Assembly (NCBI GenBank): GCA_947652115.1
Contig: OX393562.1
Location: 3,204,830-3,268,829 of the forward strand
Length of the DNA: 64,000 bases
Source: Blastomussa wellsi
Lineage: Eukaryota > Cnidaria > Anthozoa > Scleractinia > Plerogyridae
Direction of reading: 5' to 3'
Below are positions 61,790 through 64,000 of this stretch, piece by piece. Both the position numbers and the translations under genes were made by a program. The notes under the pieces are model-generated. The model was not told the origin of the DNA. It searched no databases and saw nothing but the letters and a program-made list of their open reading frames with translations. Position 1 is the stretch's first letter. Each line of letters starts with the position of its first letter.

Positions 61790-62987
61790 ATGGATGGACT
61801 TAGAAGCCATCGCAGTTTTCATCTGAGCAAAAAACCGCTTGAAAAAAGCTCAATTGGCTGAGAAATGACACGATTTTAAAAGTTGCCCAAAATGGCCAAT
61901 TTCATAGGGGGGACCATAGGAAATTTTTCAAAAACAGCCGATCTTTTAGCTCGACTTTGCAAGGCTGTACGATTTTAGCCTAATTGGTATCGATAGACTC
62001 GGCATCTATCCTAAATTTTATCTCTGTAAAAAACCGCTTGAAAAAATCTCAAATAGCTGAGAAATAGCACGATTTTGAAAAGTCGCCAAAATGGCTATTT
62101 TTTGACTTTTTTCTAAGGGGGGACCATAGGAAAATTTTCAAAAAATTGAAACTTGTCCGATTCTACTCTTATTGGTATGGATGGACTTACAAGCCATCGC
62201 AGTTTTCATCTGAGCAAAAAACCGCTTGAAAAAGGCTCAATTGGCTGAGAAATGACACGATTTTAAAAGTTGCCCAAAATGGCCAATTTTATAGGGGGGA
62301 CCATAGGAAATTTTTCAAAAACGGCCGATATTTTAGCTCGACTTTGCAAGGCCTGTAAAATTGAAACTACTTGTTCGATTTTAGCCTAATTGGTATCGAT
62401 GGACTCGGCAAATATCCTAGATTTTATCTGTGTAAAAAACTGCTTGAAAGAGTCTCAAATACCTGAGAAATAGCACGATTTTGAAAAGTCGCTAAAATGG
62501 CTATTTTTTGACTTTTTTCTAAAGGGGGACCATAGGAAAATTTTAAAAAAAATTGAAACTTGTCCGATTCTAGTCTAGTTGGTATGGATGGACTTAGAAG
62601 CCATCGCAGTTTTCATCTGAGCAAAAAACCGCTTGAAAAAAGCTAAATTGGCTGAGAAATGACACGATTTTAAAAGTTGCCCAAAATGGCCAATTTCATA
62701 GGGGGGACCATAGGAAATTTTTCAAAAACGGCCGATCTTTTAGCTCGACTTTGCAAGGCTGTAAAATTGAAACTACTTGTTCGATTTTAGCCTAATTGGT
62801 ATCGATGGACTCGGCAACTATCCTAAATTTTATCTGTTTAAAAAGCCGCTTGAAAAAGTCTCAACTACCTGAGAAGTAGCACGATTTTTAAAAGTCTCCA
62901 AAATGGCTATTTTTTGACCTTTTTCTCAGGGGGACCATAAGAAAATTTTCAAAAAATTGAAACTTGTCCGATTCTAGTCTAATTGGT

Positions 62988-63164
62988 ATGGATGGACTTA
63001 GAAGCCATCGCAGTTTTCATCTGAACAAAAAACCGCTTGAAAAAAGCTAAATTGGCTGAGAAATGACACGATTTTAAAAGTTGCCCAAAATGGCCAATTT
63101 CATAGGGGGGACCATAGGAAATTTTTCAAAAAATTGAAACTTGTCCGATTCTAGTCTAATTGGT
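62988..63164 (+). repeat. B/A chimeric monomer 4 (177 bp)
   Basis: Same breakpoint as the three preceding copies but followed by B copies with aagctaaattgg. It stands alone, 1375 bp after copy 3, with ordinary dimers between. Confidence 0.9.
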
Positions 63165-64000
63165 ATGGATGGACTTAGAAGCCATCGCAGTTTGCATCTG
63201 AGCAAAAAACCGCTTGAAAAAAGCTAAATTGGCTGAGAAATGACACGATTTTAAAAGTTGCCCAAAATGGCCAATTTCATAGGGGGGACCATAGGAAATT
63301 TTTCAAAAACGGCCGATCTTTTAGCTCGACTTTGCAAGGCTGTAAAATTGAAACTAATTGTTCGATTTTAGCCTAAATGGTATCGATGGACTCGGCAGCT
63401 ATCCTAAATTTTATCTGTGTAAAAAACCGCTTGAAATATCTTAAATAGCTTAGAAATAGCACGATTTTTAAAAGTCGCCAAAATGAATATTTTTTGACTT
63501 TTTTCTAAGTGTGGACCATAGGAAAATTTTCAAAAAATTGAAACTTGTCCGATTCTAGTCTAATTGGTATGGATGGACTTAGAAGCCATCGCAGTTTTCA
63601 TCTGAGCAAAAAACCGCTTGAAAAAAGCTAAATTGGCTGAGAAATGACACGATTTTAAAAGTTGCCCAAAATGGCCAATTTCATAGGGGGAACCATAGGA
63701 AATTTTTCAAAAACGGCCGATCTTTAAGCTCGACTTTGCAAGGCTGTAAAATTGAAACTAATTGTTCGATTTTAGCCTAATTGGTATCGATGGACTCGGC
63801 AACTATCCTAGATTTCATCTGTGTAAAAAACCGCTTGAAATATCTTAAAAAGCTGAGAAATAGCACGATTTTTAAAAGTCGCCAAAATGGCTATTTTTTG
63901 ACTTTTTTCTAAGGGGTAACCATAGGAAAATTTTCAAAAAATTTAAACTTGTCCGATTCTAGTCTAATTGGTATGGATGGACTTAGAAGCCATCGCAGTT

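Larger units (their letters stand above)
43084..64000 (+). repeat. Satellite array, right part (405-bp A/B dimer)
   Basis: The same A/B satellite resumes at the exact base where it was interrupted at 40116, in the same orientation and phase, and runs off the right end inside a B monomer. Regular dimers dominate to about 52.7 kb. After that, chimeric monomers, short deletions and less uniform spacing become common, particularly after 55 kb. No gene or other element is visible in this stretch. Confidence 0.97.

Noticed and set aside
1..64000. CRISPR array
   Set aside because: Repeats are 188-217 bp, contiguous and mutually related, with no unique spacers or cas genes.

Overview
The window is almost entirely one tandem satellite DNA array with a single transposable element inserted in it. 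It looks like heterochromatic (pericentromeric, centromeric or subtelomeric) DNA of a eukaryote, probably an animal. The reasons are about 61 kb of AT-rich satellite with nested higher-order repeats, no ordinary genes, no prokaryotic gene organisation, and a retrotransposon with a TATA box, a Gag-type zinc knuckle and an apparent spliceosomal intron. I cannot name the species.

Satellite (1-40116 and 43084-64000). The basic unit is a 405-bp dimer of two related monomers, A (188 bp) and B (217 bp). B differs from A mainly by an extra segment of about 29 bp in its 3' third. About 150 dimers are present, all in the same orientation, and the array runs off both ends of the window. Variant sites show several layers of amplification: an approximately 8.9-kb unit (from 1, again from 8919, shortened), a 4232-bp tandem duplication (about 14060-22092), an apparently identical 5275-bp tandem duplication (22813-28087 and 28088-33362), a unit of about 6.08 kb seen three times (about 35.8-38.5, 44.9-47.5 and 51.1-52.8 kb), a 1619-bp duplication (37951-39569 and 39570-44155, the second split by the element), a 1041-bp unit with an A/B chimeric monomer (52.7-55.0 kb) and a 582-bp trimer with a B/A chimera (60.5-62 kb). 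The last 9 kb or so is the most heterogeneous. Apparent 60-codon ORFs recurring in A monomers are by-products of the repeat.

Element (40117-43083, minus strand, 2967 bp). Read on the minus strand it has the order A1 - gag - B1A2 - spacer - B2. The 82-bp A copies and 59-bp B copies are each identical. This 'split direct repeat' layout is the hallmark of PAT/Ngaro-like tyrosine-recombinase retrotransposons (DIRS order). The B1/A2 junction is a 17-bp imperfect inverted repeat around a 4-6 bp spacer, as expected for a recombinase crossover site. The homologous satellite copy at 38498 gives the empty site and shows insertion at an AGT trinucleotide. Each A repeat carries a TATA box. A1 would drive a short Gag-like protein (two exons, 236 aa in my model, with a CCHC knuckle). 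The predicted intron is largely a minisatellite of about 12 units of 70 bp. There is no reverse transcriptase, RNase H or recombinase, so the element is non-autonomous and must depend on enzymes encoded elsewhere.
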